Below are positions 45,400 to 58,744 of a stretch of 64,000 nucleotides of DNA, one piece after another; within the stretch, counting starts at the first letter, position 1; each line of letters begins with the position of its first letter. The notes beneath the pieces were generated by a model. The model saw only the letters and a program-made list of their open reading frames with translations, was not told the origin of the DNA and searched no databases. The DNA lies in the NCBI GenBank assembly GCA_028023455.1, contig JAQFVV010006305.1:3651001-3715000 (forward strand). Direction: 5' to 3'. The stretch comes from Epiperipatus broadwayi. Its lineage: Eukaryota; Onychophora; Udeonychophora; Euonychophora; Peripatidae. The translations under genes and the position numbers were made by a program.

Positions 45400-47660
45400 A
45401 ATGTATTAATATATATATTAAAAAATTATTACTTTATATATATATATCAAAAAGATTATTTGGCAAGTTATATAGTATTCAAGCACTTGAAATGACAAAG
45501 TTGATTTTAGATTCAGGGATCTTCAGCTCTTGAACCAATCACTCTTTCACTGCACTAAACCATTCAGAGGAAAACATTAATAAAAATAATCATAGATGTC
45601 AAAGTAATAAAAATGACAAAGTCTCATATTTTTCAGTCATTATATCTGAGTTTCAAAAAAAAAAAAATCATTATTATTTTGTTTGAGAAAATTATGAAAT
45701 GAAAAAGAAAATGGATGGAGCAAATATTTGGGGGCAGAAGAAATATAAAAGATGTGTTGGAAGGGAAGGTAAAAAGTATAAAAAAAAAAGCATGAGAAGA
45801 AAAAATTGATTAAATCAGAGAATACTTGGAGAAGATCATTTGATTTGGTATGTTGGATCTGCCTTTTGAAAAATAACAGATGATCATATAAAAAATGGTT
45901 ATTTATATACTTTGGCAACTTTAATGTCAAACTATTTCTTTAATTTCATTAGTGCTGTGATAATACTATAATTTTCAAATTTTTTTAGAAAAAAATCATG
46001 ATAGTGAAATGTTGATCTTGGAAAACCATTTTAGGATTTTGCACACCTATTTATTTGCTCTTCATTAAACAACTGGTACTTACATATTACTTGCAAAGAC
46101 ATCATTCTTATATACCTTTATGCTGTTATCATTACAAAATTACTATACATGAGTTTTTTTGTTCATAGAATGACAAATAAAAATTTAAAAACCAGTATTT
46201 AAAACAATGAAATAATTTTAAGAACAAACAAGTATATTGTTAACTATTTCAACTAATTTTTTATAAAGAAATTAAATACAAATTATGAATTATTTCCAAA
46301 ACATTTCACATTAAGTTGTTCAATATATCAGTAGCAGCTATGTGAACATGTACACTATGATATGTGTTTCTGACAATAAAAAAAATGAAGTCAGCAATTA
46401 CAGAATAAGTGCTAAGGATGAATTTGTAATGACTATGCAATTCAATTGATGATTCACAATTAAATTTGCATATATCACATGACTATTTTTATAGACTGCT
46501 TGTTTGACATCGTGAATGCTTTTAATTTCATTTATTACAAATTTTTTAAAAATATTTGCCTAATTGTGCTTCCCCATCATATTGCTTCATCATCCAAACC
46601 TACCCAAAGAAAGAAGTTAATATTGCAATTATTTAGGATGTTTTTAAAATAATTTTTATAATGCAATGTTTACATATATAATTTCTAGAAACCAAAAAAA
46701 TTTGGATTATAACTAGAAAATGAAAAAAAATTGTATTGTTATTAAATTTCACATGATTAATATATCAGTATTACACTGTGTAATACAAAATGTAGAAACA
46801 AATATAAACTCTGATTATTTAAAAAGAAAGTACATTTCTAAAGCAATATATTGCATAAATTTTCTTCTTGTTTTTTAAATACATTTTTTTCATTCTTCAA
46901 TGGTTTGAAGTTTTATAAAGAGTAGCATTAATTCAATAATAGTAAGTCCCCCACTCCTTTTGGATGACTAATTAAGATTAGGATATTCATCCAAAATGAA
47001 AGCACTTACTAGTAGATAGTAGTACTAGCTTAACACCTATATGCGATATTGTATTTTCAGCCTTTTTTCCTAATTGTTTTAAGAAATTGAAGCAGAAGTA
47101 AAATAATCTATTCCTTAGATGCCATTAAAATTTAGTACTGCAATCTGAAACTCTAAAATCAAAAACCATTCAAAAAAAATTTAATCAGTTAATAATTAAA
47201 CTTGTATTATAATTATAGTTTATATAATTATATTACTTGATAAAATAGAAAATTGTATTTCTAAATATATGTTAATACAAAAACTCTAATTGCAATCTAT
47301 CTATTCAGTATAATCAAATTATTTTATATAAGGTATATTTATTAAGTAAAAAAAAACATTCGTTAAATATTAATATTACTGAATTTGTTATCACATATGA
47401 TGAAATAATTGGCTTATCTGATAATACAATATAAAATGATTTCTTCTTACAAGAAATCAGAAGTTTCTACAAGTAAAAGATCACATGCTTAAAAAATTTA
47501 ACTCACTCAAACAATCACTTATTCTATTATAAAATCTACAGTTTTATTATGTCCATTATTTTCTTCCAATTAATTATTATTGTCCAAACATGACCATCTG
47601 ATATTAAAATAATAAACTGCTCAAATGAATTAATAAAAATATCAATAATTTATAATTCTA
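45400..47660. other. AT-rich stretch, nothing recognised
   Basis: Open stretches are short and composition-driven. Small hairpins only. No transposon or RNA gene identified. Confidence 0.5.
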
Positions 47661-47675
47661 AAATGAATCAGATCA

Positions 47676-47766
47676 TTGGAGCTCAGTCTACTGAGCTCTG
47701 TGTAAAATAATCTTATTTAGTACAAGACTGGTTTCAAAGAAACCCTTTTCATCAGATGTGCCAAGG
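47676..47766 (-). ncRNA. Hammerhead-like motif next to a hairpin
   Basis: Minus strand: CUGAUGA, then AAAG-loop GGUUU-CUUU as stem II, GAAA, CCAGUC, then UUGUAC. Both core boxes are exact and stem II is 4 bp. Stem I (GGCACAU against UUGUAC) pairs only in part, so activity is doubtful. GAGCTCAGTCTACTGAGCTC, a strong hairpin, follows. Probably a remnant of another ribozyme-bearing repeat family. Confidence 0.45.
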
Positions 47767-48045
47767 ATAATAAAATCATGCCTTTTTAATATAACAAATT
47801 ATAAAATTGATTATGCCATTTAATAAATATGTATTTCATTTTGAGTAAAATAAAAATAATTTGTTAGTGAACTTCATAAAAAGTTTTAAAAAATCAGAAA
47901 AAAATTAAAATTAAATGGATGATATGCAACTATGATGCCCTTTTTATCATAACATTATAATTATCCGTATAAAAGTGGGAGGCATTATTATTAAATTTAC
48001 AATAGTGAGTAGCAGCTCCATTAATTATAGGCTAAGATTATTGAT

Positions 48046-48087
48046 AAATTATTATTATTATTATTATTATCATCATCATCATCATAA

Positions 48088-48174
<87 letters not shown>
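48046..48174. repeat. (ATT)n microsatellite
   Basis: About 43 trinucleotides with an ATC/ATA interruption near 48070-48090. It creates an artefactual poly-Tyr open frame. Confidence 0.97.
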
Positions 48175-48178
<4 letters not shown>

Positions 48179-48179
48179 C

Positions 48180-49156
48180 AACACCAGCTCTTGGAAATAA
48201 TATGAATATTATTGTCTTTTCATAAAATTTTCTAGAATAGTTAAAATTTGCCTACTTCTATTGACCTTGAAATGTTTTTCTGAGGACACAATTAAAGTGA
48301 CTATTTACAAATTCAAATAAAATAATTTTATAGTGATAAATTTTCTAAATAAAATTAACGAGTTATCAGCTTGGTAATACATCCATCTATCCAAAATAAA
48401 TTTCCTTGACCCTTTGTAATAAAACTACAATTATTTCTTAATAACACTATATTTCAAAGTGGGCAAATATTTGAATTACAGCTGGTATAATTTAAATTAT
48501 CATATTACATCTACACTTTTTACTTTTAATAAAGCAAAATAAACAATATAAAATATTGTAATATCTTTGATGATTTTATGAATTACTATTCATCTTAGTG
48601 AAAAGCAGGTTTTATTTTTCTGTAATAGTTTTATAGTTACTTTATTGAGTAAATCAGAAAATAATTAAACATATATGCTATTTTAATTGACTATTAATTA
48701 CTTGGCAATCATTAAACTTTTTAAAATATAAATTTTAAAATACTATTCCATATATGTAAAACAAAACAAGCATTTTGAACTAGAGAATATCTTAAATCAT
48801 ATCTCATATTAACATACAGGCTTAGAATTGGCATATAAAAATTACTCCTATTATAATTCTTTTTCTAACAAATCCCATTTTTCTTAAAATAGCAATTATT
48901 AAACATTTTTCAAAATTAATTACAATTTAATTATCTGTTTCCATTGCTCTCAGGATTATTTCGCGAAATCATGATTATGCACTTGGAAATATTTAAATAT
49001 TTATTATTAAATTTTGCTTATGTGTGATGCTAGCTAACATTCATGATTCTAACAACCTTATACTCATAGAGCTAGGTTTTCATCTATGTAAACATATATA
49101 AGCCTATGTGGATGGAATAACTTTTCTCAAGATTTTCAAATATATATATATACATA
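48180..49156. other. AT-rich stretch, nothing recognised
   Basis: No coding or repeat feature identified before the LTR element. Confidence 0.5.
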
Positions 49157-49157
49157 T

Positions 49158-51229
49158 TATAACGATCGAAATGAAAGTGAAGATCGAATCTAACCGCAAA
49201 CTATGATATCTGCTCTACAGGGCGCCATCTAGGCATTTAAACCTAGAAAAATTTATAGAGTAGGCAGATACGCGCTATTAAGATTCCACTTTATTTAAAT
49301 ATTCAGATCGTTAGCCCAAGTCACTAGCTCAGTGGAGACGCAGAGATAAAAATCTATATCTTAATTTATATCTTAAATATAAATAAATAAAAGCCACTGC
49401 CAGAAATTAACACATAAAAATATTTATTTACACACATATAAAATAATATTTAAATTTTGAGGAATAAATTCAACATTTTAGATTTTTCTATTAATCTTTA
49501 GTTTTACATTTAAGTAAATTACAACCATGAGTTTAATATTTATTTAGTGAGTCGAGTATGAATAGACTACATAGATCTGCATTTGAAAAGAAAATATTCT
49601 TCCCTGATTTAACCTTAGGCAACAAATTTCGCAATCAAACTGGCGCCAATCCATCAGATACATTTATGTATTCAATGTAGCATGAACATACAACAACACA
49701 AAATACTATACTGTCAGGAATGTACATCTGAACAGCAAGTAGAATTAGAGAAAAAATTGTCTCTCTACCAACCAGGAATGCGACATCTGTTGGCGAGTAG
49801 AACCATAAACATAAAACTCCATAGGAATGGACTGCGGTCCTTTGCCATCTTACAAACCCATCCATACGCAAACAGAAGGTATGTGGCATATATATATAAT
49901 CCTTCCCATAGCAGATCTCATACTACATCTACAATTACACAAATATATCAAATCCATTGAACCAATTCAACTACGAAATTAACAACCTAAGATTACCCTC
50001 CCTTAATATAACTTTACAAAACTATATAACCATTCACGCCCAACTTAAATTTAACATTTAAATACGTTCGCACAGATTATTTTTATACAATTTGTTTTAT
50101 AATGTCGAGTATAGATCGGCTGCACAGATTCCACGGTCAAAAACATTCCAAATTAAACACAACCGATGAAAATACAAAGTCAATCGATAACGTCAATTGC
50201 TGAGGGAATACAGGAGATCCTTTGGTGTTCATCATAAGACACCGCAGTGACATTGTTGACTTATATGTTCTAATCAACTGTGGAAACCACAACATAATCA
50301 ACTGCTAATGAATCTCTGCAACATCTATACCCAACTTAAATGTAATGCATTTAATAATTTCTGCAATAAATATTACTACAAATAATAATAATAAAATGGA
50401 AATGATTTTAGCAAAACTTAACTATATTAATTTAAACAATCAATTATTAATTTGAAAATCAAATAAGAGTTCATTTTAAAATTTAAATTAGCTGAATCTT
50501 TAAAAAAAACATTGACGAAAGTTCTTAATTACTTTTTTTTGTTGTTGTTAATTTGTAAAGTTCATAGCTCACGGTAGAAGAGTCCAGGTTTCTGCTTTTA
50601 ATTCCCGCACCACCTCCATTGGAAGCTAATGTTCTGGAGATGGCAATAGCTGGTTCAAGGTATCACAGTCTTTTCATTTTTTTTTAAATAGAGAATGTGG
50701 TATGTGCGTCCTACCACATCTCTCAAACACAAAACGCTGGAACTGTCAGAAAAAACTGTATTTCCCTTTTTATATTATCCACACGGATTCAATCAACAAA
50801 ACATCACTAATCCATCACTTTCATTAGGGTCCGAGCCAAGGCTTAGTGCTTCCATTGGTCAAGCTAATTTCTCTTTATTTTCTTATCTATCTTTCATCAG
50901 ATCATTTTAATTATACAAGAGCCCAAGGCTAGCTTGCTTTTCAAACAATTTATAAACAATCATTTCCATTTACAGATTACAAGAATTAATTAATACCTGT
51001 TTTTATTTTTAAATCTTGTACTTTTTTTTTTTTTATAAAAAAGTACGTTCAAATACTTATTTATTTGTTTTTTTTTTTTTAAAAAAAATTTTTTTAAAGT
51101 TAGGCATCTGTGCGAATGTATATACGTTTAAAAACATTTTAATTTTAGCATTTAGTTTTTTACTTTTATTTGCAAACTTTTAAGTTTTTATTTTAAATTA
51201 ATGTAACGACATATTTATATATCGTTACA
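49158..51229 (-). repeat. 3' LTR (minus orientation)
   Basis: About 2,072 nt. It contains the same blocks as the other LTR: GGGCGCCATCTAGGCATTTA, TCACTAGCTCAGTGGAGACG, GCGACATCTGTTGGCGAGTA, TTGCTGAGGGAATACAGGAG and TAATTCCCGCACCACCTCCA. Overlapping open stretches on both strands (49635-49960) recur in the other LTR at 52163-52507 with frame differences. A conserved protein is therefore unlikely. Confidence 0.75.
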
Positions 51230-51777
51230 TATCAATAATCTTCCTCAAAAAAACAAAAAACATTAAAAAAAAAAAGAATTTACTTAGTGTTAGTAATTAC
51301 ATTACACAAATTGATTATATATGAAAATTTCAAAGAGACAAAACTTTTTTTACAAGACAAAACAGTAATTACACACAAATATAATGATTTTAAAAAAAAT
51401 GTTGACTGTTGATTCCCTATTACCAGCTAAATTTCTGCCCCCTCCCTTCCAAGTTGCATTTCTCCTACCTTTAACTATTACTTAGGTAAGTTGAACGATT
51501 AGATTTTAATTTAACAAGACTTTTTTTTTTAAAAAAATGATTTAGATTTATTATTACGTTTTATTTATTAGTTTTTATTCCTCGAATTTATCTCTACATA
51601 TGCACAATTTTTCTTACTGGCAGTACCTTTAAGACCAAAAATTCAAACTAACTCCACGTCAATACAACAACAAATATATTTATATTAATTTCAGGAAAAA
51701 TATTACGAGCATGATTCACTTTTAAAATTCTCAGGGCACTCGTGTTTATTAAAGATCGTCCCCACGTTGGGCGCAGT
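51230..51777 (-). other. LTR element core, non-coding
   Basis: AT-rich with homopolymer runs. The longest notable part is a GC-richer patch near 51420-51480 (TTTCTGCCCCCTCCCTTCCA). No gag, protease, RT or integrase motif in any frame. A purine patch (GAGGAAGA on the minus strand) just before the 3' LTR might serve as a polypurine tract. Confidence 0.6.
51759..51775 (-). promoter_or_regulatory. Primer-binding site for tRNA-Lys (CTT type)
   Basis: The plus strand reads TCCCCACGTTGGGCGCA, which matches the 3' end of tRNA-Lys (CCCCACGTTGGGCGCCA) with one C missing. Read on the minus strand it is the complementary primer-binding site, directly beside the 5' LTR. This sets the element's orientation. 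Confidence 0.8.
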
Positions 51778-53837
51778 TATAATGATCGAAATGAAAGTGA
51801 AGATCGAATCTAACTGCAAACTACAATATCTGTTCTATAGGGCGCCATCTAGGCATTTAAACCTAGAAAAATTTATAGAGTAGGCAGATATGCGCTGTTA
51901 AGATTCCACTTTATTTGAATATTCAGATCGTTAGCCCAAGTCACTAGCTCAGTGGAGACGCAGAGATAAAAATCTATATCTTAATTTATATCTTAAATAT
52001 AAATAAATAAAAGCCACTGCCAGAAATTAACACGTAAAAATATTTATTTACGCACATATAAAATAATATTTAAATTTTGAGGAATAAATTCAACATTTTA
52101 GATTTTCTATTAATCTTTAGTTTTACATTTAAGTAAATTACAACCATGAGTTTAATATTTATTTAGTGAGTCAAGTATGAATAGACTACATAGATCTGCA
52201 TTTGAAAAGAAAATATTCTTCCCTGATTTAACCTTAGGCAACAAATTTCGCAATCAAACCGGTGACAATCCATCTGATAATTTATGTATTCAATGTAGCA
52301 TGAACATACAACAACACAAAATACTATACTGTCAGGAATGTACATCTGAACAGCAAGTAGAATTAGAGAAAAAAATGTCTCTCTACCAACCAGGAATGCG
52401 ACATCTGTTGGCGAGTAGAACAATAAACATAAAACTCCATAGGAATGGACTGCGGTCTTTTGCCATCTTACAAACCCATCCATAGGCAAACAGAAGGTGT
52501 GTGGCATATATATATAATCCTGCCTGTAGCAGATCTCATACTACATCTACAATTACACAAATATATCCAATCCATTGAACCAATTCAACTATGAAATTAA
52601 CAACCTAAGATTATCCTCACTTAATATAACTTTACAAAACTATATAGCCATTCACGCCCGACTTAAATTTAACATTTGAATACGTTTGCACAGATTATTT
52701 TTATACAATTTGTTTTATAATGTCGAGTATAGATCGGCTGCACAGATTCCATGGTCAAAAACATTCCAAATTAAACACAACCGATCAAAATATAAAGTCA
52801 ATCAATAACGTCAATTGCTGAGGGAATACAGGAGATCCTTTGGTGTTCATCATAAGACACCCCAGTGACATTGTTGACTTACATGTTCTAATCGACTGTG
52901 GAAACCACAACATAATCAACCACTAACGAATCTCTGCAACGTCTATACCCAACTTAAATGTAATGCATTTAATAATTTCTGCAATAAATATTACTACAAA
53001 TAATAATAATAAAATGGAAATGATTTTAGCAAAACTTAACTATATAAATTTAAACAATCAATTATTAATTTGAAAATCAAATAAGAGTTCATTTTAAAAT
53101 TTAAATTAGCTGAATCTTTAAAAAAAACATTGATGAATGTTCTTAATTACTTTTTTTTGTTGTTAATTTGTAAAGTTCATAGCTCATGGTACAAGAGTCC
53201 AGGTTTCTGCTTTTAATTCCCGCACCACCTCCATTGGAAGCTAATGTTCTGGAGATGGCAATAGCTGGTTCAAGGTATCACAGTCTTTTCATTTTTTTTT
53301 AAATAGAGTGTGGTATGTGCGTCCTACCACATCTCTCAAACACAAAATGCTGGAACTGTCAGAAAAAAACTGTATTTCCCTTTTTATATTATCCACATGG
53401 ATTCAATCAACAAAACGTCACTAATCCATCACTTTCATTAGGGTCTGAGCCACGGCTTAGTGCTTCCATTGGTCAAGCTAATGTCTCTTTATTTTCTTAT
53501 CTATCTTTCATCAGATCATTTTAATTATACAAGAGCCCAAGGCTAGCTTGCTTTTCAAACAATTTATAAACAATCATTTCCATTTACAAATTATAAGAAT
53601 TAATTAATACCTGTTTTTATTTTTAAATCTTGTACTTTTTTTTATAAAAAAGTACATTCAAATACTTATTTATTTGTTTTTTTTTTTTTTAAAAAAAATA
53701 TTTTTAAAGTTTGGCATCTGTGCGAATGTATATACGTTTAACAAACATTTTAATTTTAGCGTTTAGTTTTTTACTTTTATTTGCGAACTTTTAAGTTTTT
53801 ATTTTAAATTAATGTAATGACATATTTATATATCGTT

Positions 53838-53840
<3 letters not shown>
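51778..53840 (-). repeat. 5' LTR (minus orientation)
   Basis: About 2,063 nt, homologous to the 3' LTR with scattered substitutions and small indels in A/T runs. The divergence shows the insertion is not recent. It ends against a TA microsatellite. Confidence 0.75.

Positions 53841-53882
<42 letters not shown>
53841..53882. repeat. (TA)n microsatellite
   Basis: About 21 TA repeats directly at the LTR edge. The element may have inserted into a TA run, as a shorter TA run also lies at the other edge (49141-49156). Confidence 0.95.
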
Positions 53883-53884
<2 letters not shown>

Positions 53885-53934
53885 TTGCTATATTAGATGT
53901 GATGTCTGTAACCAGGTTTTTTATAGAAGCACTT

Positions 53935-54140
53935 TTAATAATCTGGATATAAGAATTTCAAGGGAATTATATCAAATGGCCCATCACCATTCATGACTAA
54001 ATAACCTATATTCTCCCTGTGACTTACACTATGTGCTATTGGATTAAAACGTAAAGATTGAATATCCATATGAACCCAAACAGTTACATTTGACAAGAAA
54101 TCCTTACATTTAAACACCACAAGCACATCCAAGCAGTAAA
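53935..54140 (-). CDS. Candidate terminal coding exon of unknown gene
   Basis: On the minus strand an acceptor (ATCATATTTTCAG) precedes an open frame of about 68 codons ending in TAA. The peptide has balanced composition with Trp, His, Pro and Gly: it starts YCLDVLVVFKCKDFLSNVTV, goes on WVHMDIQSLRFNPIAHSVSH and ends FDIIPLKFLYPDY. This is unlike the Lys/Asn/Ile/Phe peptides of random frames nearby. The intron phase at the acceptor would be 1. I cannot name the family. No polyadenylation signal is evident soon after the stop. It could be the last exon of a host gene whose other exons lie at higher coordinates. Confidence 0.4.
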
Positions 54141-55449
54141 CTGAAAATATGATATCTTAATACATTTTATAACAACTGAAATGTTTCTCAGAACTAAAAC
54201 ACAAAATTCCACCACAAAAATTAATAAATACCCAATAGTAGGACTATAACTCTAATATTACCAGAATGCACTAGCATAACTTAATTGATAATAGCATACA
54301 CACAGAGCAAAAAAATAATAACATGTAAATAAGTGTTTCATAAAATAATTCAATATCTAAAATATAAAAATCATGACTATACTAGTAATTAATTCCCAAA
54401 TAAATATCTTTCTTTCAGGAGCATATATTCATTATAACTTTAAAATAGCAATTTGAAAGATATGAGAAATAATTTTTTAGAATAAAACACACTAGGTTAT
54501 TTTATCTTTTTTAAATTTTAAATAGAATAATATTAAACAACCAAACAAGCATATATTAAAACAAATAATAAAAATTACCAATGAATTTTATAATTCAATA
54601 ACACTTTTCCAAGAATATTCCATTTAAAATTAAACCATCAATTTAACACACTTTCAATATATTTTTAAACATAGATAATCTATTATGTATTACATTATAG
54701 TATATTCACACATATAATACCAATTAACATTCAAAATGATGAATATAAAACATTAAATGTAAATTTCTTTAAATATAACAATCCCAAAAAATAAAGTGAA
54801 TAAAAGTTTTTTCTTTTACCAAAACAGATTCTGAAATGTAAGTTTAAAAGAAGTTTGAACAGCCAAGTCATTTGTTAAAATCTCCCCCCCCCCTCTATCT
54901 GCTCACAATGAAGAAAGTAAGCTTGAAAATTAGAAATGACAAAAATAATTTTCTCTTAGATAAAGTTAATTTATTGTCCATGCCTATTCTTGTAATATTA
55001 CAGTTCTTTTAATATTTAAGAAAAAACACTTTAAATACAGTAAAAAAAAACTTTACTTTGATAAGTGGTTCCAATTGGAATAAATCTTTAACTTTACTAC
55101 AGACAGCTAGATTAAATTGAAATATTTTATTTCTTCAAATATAATCTTAACATAAGTTCCATTTTTTTCTTTTTTAAAATAGCAGAATGATTCACTATTG
55201 TAATAAGTATTGGTTTAAATATAACTTATATTTTAACAGTTCCATTATATAATATCATAACATATTAGATGAATAAGTTGGTAATTCAAGTTTTAAATGT
55301 TTTCTTAAGAGCATTTACAATATTAGTGCAGAAGATTAAATAGTTCACTTCAGGAGTTAATACTATGTTATTTTAGAATCATATAAAAGTTTGTAAGCAA
55401 ATATAAAATATTTATATAATACAAAAAAATAAATTCTTATATAATACAC

Positions 55450-55565
55450 CATTGCATGGTCTGTTGTTCCCATAAGAGTCAATCTTTTCCATAGATTAAG
55501 GGAAAATTCCAGTAATATTGCAACTTTATCCAAGCTATTCATGTATTTTTTTTTCTCCAATTGCC
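55450..55565 (-). CDS. Candidate internal coding exon of unknown gene
   Basis: The minus-strand acceptor ATTTTCTTATCAG is followed by an open stretch that includes SLDKVAILLEFSLNLWKRLT then LMGTTDHAM, with a possible donor GTGTAT (or GTATTA two bases later). The acceptor is in phase 1. The donor phase does not match the acceptor at 54140, so at least one more exon would be needed between them. It lies on the same strand and about 1.3 kb upstream of the candidate terminal exon. Weak evidence. Confidence 0.25.
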
Positions 55566-55569
55566 CTGA

Positions 55570-57360
55570 TAAGAAAATATCAGTATGGCCCTTTTTACTC
55601 CTTAGACACTTGACTGATTATCTTTTTATTTCATATTAATGTTAGTTTAAATAAACATAAAATTTGAAACACATATTTTTTTTAAACAAAAATAATAACT
55701 GTTTATATTAGCAAAGTACATTTTAAAAATTATTTTGTACTTTATTGATAATTTTTCACACACACTGCCTCACACACTTGTTCTCCCTCTATTATATAAC
55801 CAACCCCAATTGATCAGCTGATTATAACTTGCAAAATAACATACATGTAAGCACAGACAAACACATATATCTCTAGAATTTCTTTAATTGGACAATGCTT
55901 TGTCTTACTTAATATCTAATAATTTATTTAAAATAATTTAAGCTAACTAACGTTGTAGATTTAATGGATAATTATTCAAATTTAGATTTATTTATAATAA
56001 AAACTACATTATTTTAATAAATATTAGTACATTATTTACACTTTAAACAACATTATTATTAAAATTTGTACTTATAACAGACTATTAATATGCATTTTAA
56101 ATACTACTTAATGCATTAATAAAATTATATAAGATAGCTTTAAGTGTAATTTCTGCAATTTTAGTTTTAAAAGGTTACAAAAAGTATTACTGAATTGAAA
56201 TTTAATTTTTTTACTGATTTGTACATCTAACTATTTTAATTAAGGCACAAGACACAATTCAACTGTGTACAATATATGTATATTGAGGCCATTGTAAGAT
56301 TTAATGCATCTATCTATAACAATCACAATCTAGCCTTTGAATCTAGGCCAGATAAAGTCTAACATTTTTTTTTTAGGTTTTCAATTGGTGTATCTAAGAA
56401 TCTAGTCTAAAACCAACCCAGCTAGCCTTCCAATTACTGTTGGTTAATCAATATCTAGTACTTCTTAGCTAAAATCTAAAACAAAGAGAGAAAATTGTAA
56501 ATCTTGATATATAACATTTGATTAACATAGCAATAGTATCTTTTAAAAAAAACACATATTACAAAGATTTTTGCAGTGAGCTATTTAAAACTTTTATATT
56601 TTTCTTATATGTGTGTGCTACATTGTAAAAACTTGCAGCTCAAACGGGTTATTTATTAGCAAAAATATGATCTTTTATCATTTTAGTAAACTAACTCTTA
56701 TCTTTAATAGTAATCAATTTTAAAAATGGAATCAATTTAAAATTGTGAAATTTCACATTAATACCATTTTAACATTTTCACCCATACATCCTTCTCATGT
56801 TATAATTTAATTAACTATCAACAAATACTCAAAATGAGGGGGGAGGGGAACTGAACTTTTATTTTTAATGTTCAATACATACATTTTTCTTTTTAATGAA
56901 TGTTCATTTAATAAAATTAAACCGTTTTTTCTTTTTTAATGGGCACAGACATGTTGAAATTTATTTATTTTTTATTCATGTGATTATAAAATAACCTTGA
57001 ACAATTTTGATTCTCAACATTGTTCCATTTTAAAAGAATTTATTTTTATTACCCTTCAATTGATATGCCTATGAGGAAATAATAATCATGTGGATAAAAA
57101 TAAAATCCATTAAAACTTTCCAAATAGATTTAACTCAAAATAAATACTGATGGTTTTTCTAAGAAGATTTATACTTAATATGTTGTAATTCTGCAGCCCA
57201 GAATAATGGATGCTCTTTTTAAACAGATAACGTGCAACATTTAATTTGTTTCTATTGTTAATCAGGAGATTTTCTAAATATTTTTGAAAAAAGATATGTT
57301 ATATTTTTTCATATATTATGACATTAATTTTTAAAGTAATTTTTTTTTATAGTCAATTGA
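55570..57360. other. AT-rich stretch, nothing recognised
   Basis: No open frame, repeat or RNA gene seen. A G-rich run (GAGGGGGGAGGGG) occurs near 56836. Confidence 0.5.
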
Positions 57361-57362
<2 letters not shown>

Positions 57363-57427
<65 letters not shown>

Positions 57428-57440
57428 TATATATATATAT
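57363..57440. repeat. (AAT)n-(AT)n compound microsatellite
   Basis: About 20 AAT repeats passing into about 8 AT repeats. Confidence 0.95.
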
Positions 57441-57649
57441 GGTTCATTATCCGAAAAAGGAAACAATTTTATGAACCATTATTTTGTTTATATATAAACA
57501 ACTTGCGAGGATCGAGTACTTTTCTATATAACAGAGAAAGAGAGGGTGGACGGGATAAACTACTCTAGAAATGAGTTTTGCGATGACTATACAAACCAAT
57601 CTGTGAATAAAAACTACATCCACATATAGGATGTGGAAAAGCATTTTTC

Positions 57650-58740
57650 TACCTACTTGATATTTTAATGTTGTCTTTTGATTTCTTCAGCAGGTAACGT
57701 TTCTTTCTGAATTATTTCAATACCATGTCTAATTGTGTCCCTCCAATTGAGTCTCTTCTCTACCATATCATCCCAATGGTTACAATTGACACCACACTTC
57801 TTTCAAATCTTTTTGAGATAATAATTATGACATAGACAAGGTCACCACTTGTATGAAAGCCATTCAAAACATCCTTCTAAGAAGTCTTGCATTGTTGATT
57901 CATTTTAAATATCCAGTTCAACGAAAATGCAATATTGCAATAGTTGGACTTTATAATATCATAACCAGCAAGTTGAAAAATATACTGATTGATTTTAAAA
58001 TCTCATCATTGTATTTTTAAAAATTTTATAAAGCTCCTTAAATGAAATTTTTCTAATGCCTTTATATTGAATTAGTAAATACTAAGTTTCACTTCTATAC
58101 AATAAATTAGATAAAATAACAACTCTATATTGAACAAAACTTTTAACTTGATAAAAACCAAAACAGAACTTTGGAGTTTGTGTTTTACCTCAACATCTAA
58201 GTCCATCTTTCTACCCATAAAATTATCAAAACATTTAAACTAAACATTGCTGATGATTTTTCATTGATCATTGGCAGATAAAGAACTTGAGTTATTTGAA
58301 TATTAATTAATAGACCAGTCTTTATATATTGCACTCAAAACATTAATTATATTTGAAACTTATCTTTTAATTGGCAAACATAGCATAATCATCAGCATAC
58401 AATAAATCCAGAATCTAAGAAGAAAAAGATGTTCTTGCTTTCACTTTTAATTGATTCAAATTAAAAAATTCAAACATCATTTCTGCATCATATCTTAATA
58501 CTCATTTGATTAATCTGCTCATAAACAATTCCAAAAAACAATCATAAAAATTGAAAACAATGTTGAAACAAACACACATTCTCATTTAATCCTAGTTTTT
58601 ATTTCAAATGCCTCAGATTTTCTACTTATGTCATAATGATTCCTAGAAGCTGTATAATTTAAATAAATTTTGGTGGACAAATAATTAATTTCAAACAATG
58701 CTACAGAACAATTCTATTAATTGAATCAAATATTAAAAAC
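57650..58740 (-). pseudogene. LINE reverse transcriptase, second family, heavily decayed
   Basis: Minus-strand order, in changing frames: FDSINRI-like near 58730; CPPKFI near 58670; an IKFNYTASR.HYDISRKSEAF segment near 58600; LLYADD-like with MFAN near 58390; INIQITQVLYLPM near 58290; a LLYRSET-type residue run near 58090. The tail KKCGVNCNHWDDMVEKRLNW then RDTIRHGIE lies near 57690-57790. The KCG-x-N-x-x-HWE/D tail and order of blocks are those of a widespread invertebrate LINE family distinct from the RTE copies above. Many stops, so dead. Confidence 0.75.
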
Positions 58741-58744
58741 AATA

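Larger units (their letters stand above)
49157..53840 (-). mobile_element. Non-autonomous LTR retrotransposon with ~2.07-kb LTRs
   Basis: Two direct copies, 49158-51229 and 51778-53840, are alike along their length with scattered changes. On the minus strand each LTR starts TGTAACGATATATA and ends near TCRTTATA. A primer-binding site directly follows the 5' LTR on the minus strand. ATAT on both outer edges may be the target duplication, but it lies in TA-rich DNA. Only about 550 nt separate the LTRs, with no gag or pol, so the element must have relied on proteins from another element, or lost its core. LTRs four times longer than the core are unusual. Confidence 0.75.

Noticed and set aside
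47975-48175. Open frame of poly-Tyr on the plus strand
   Set aside because: Produced entirely by the ATT microsatellite.
50561-50610. tRNA-like words TAGCTCACGGTAGAAG and TTTTAATTCCCGC in the LTR (also near 53177)
   Set aside because: A and B boxes would be only about 29 nt apart, too close for a tRNA, and no anticodon arm fits between them.
49635-52507. Overlapping open frames on both strands in the two LTRs
   Set aside because: They recur only because the LTRs are duplicates. The frames differ in length between copies and show no known domain.
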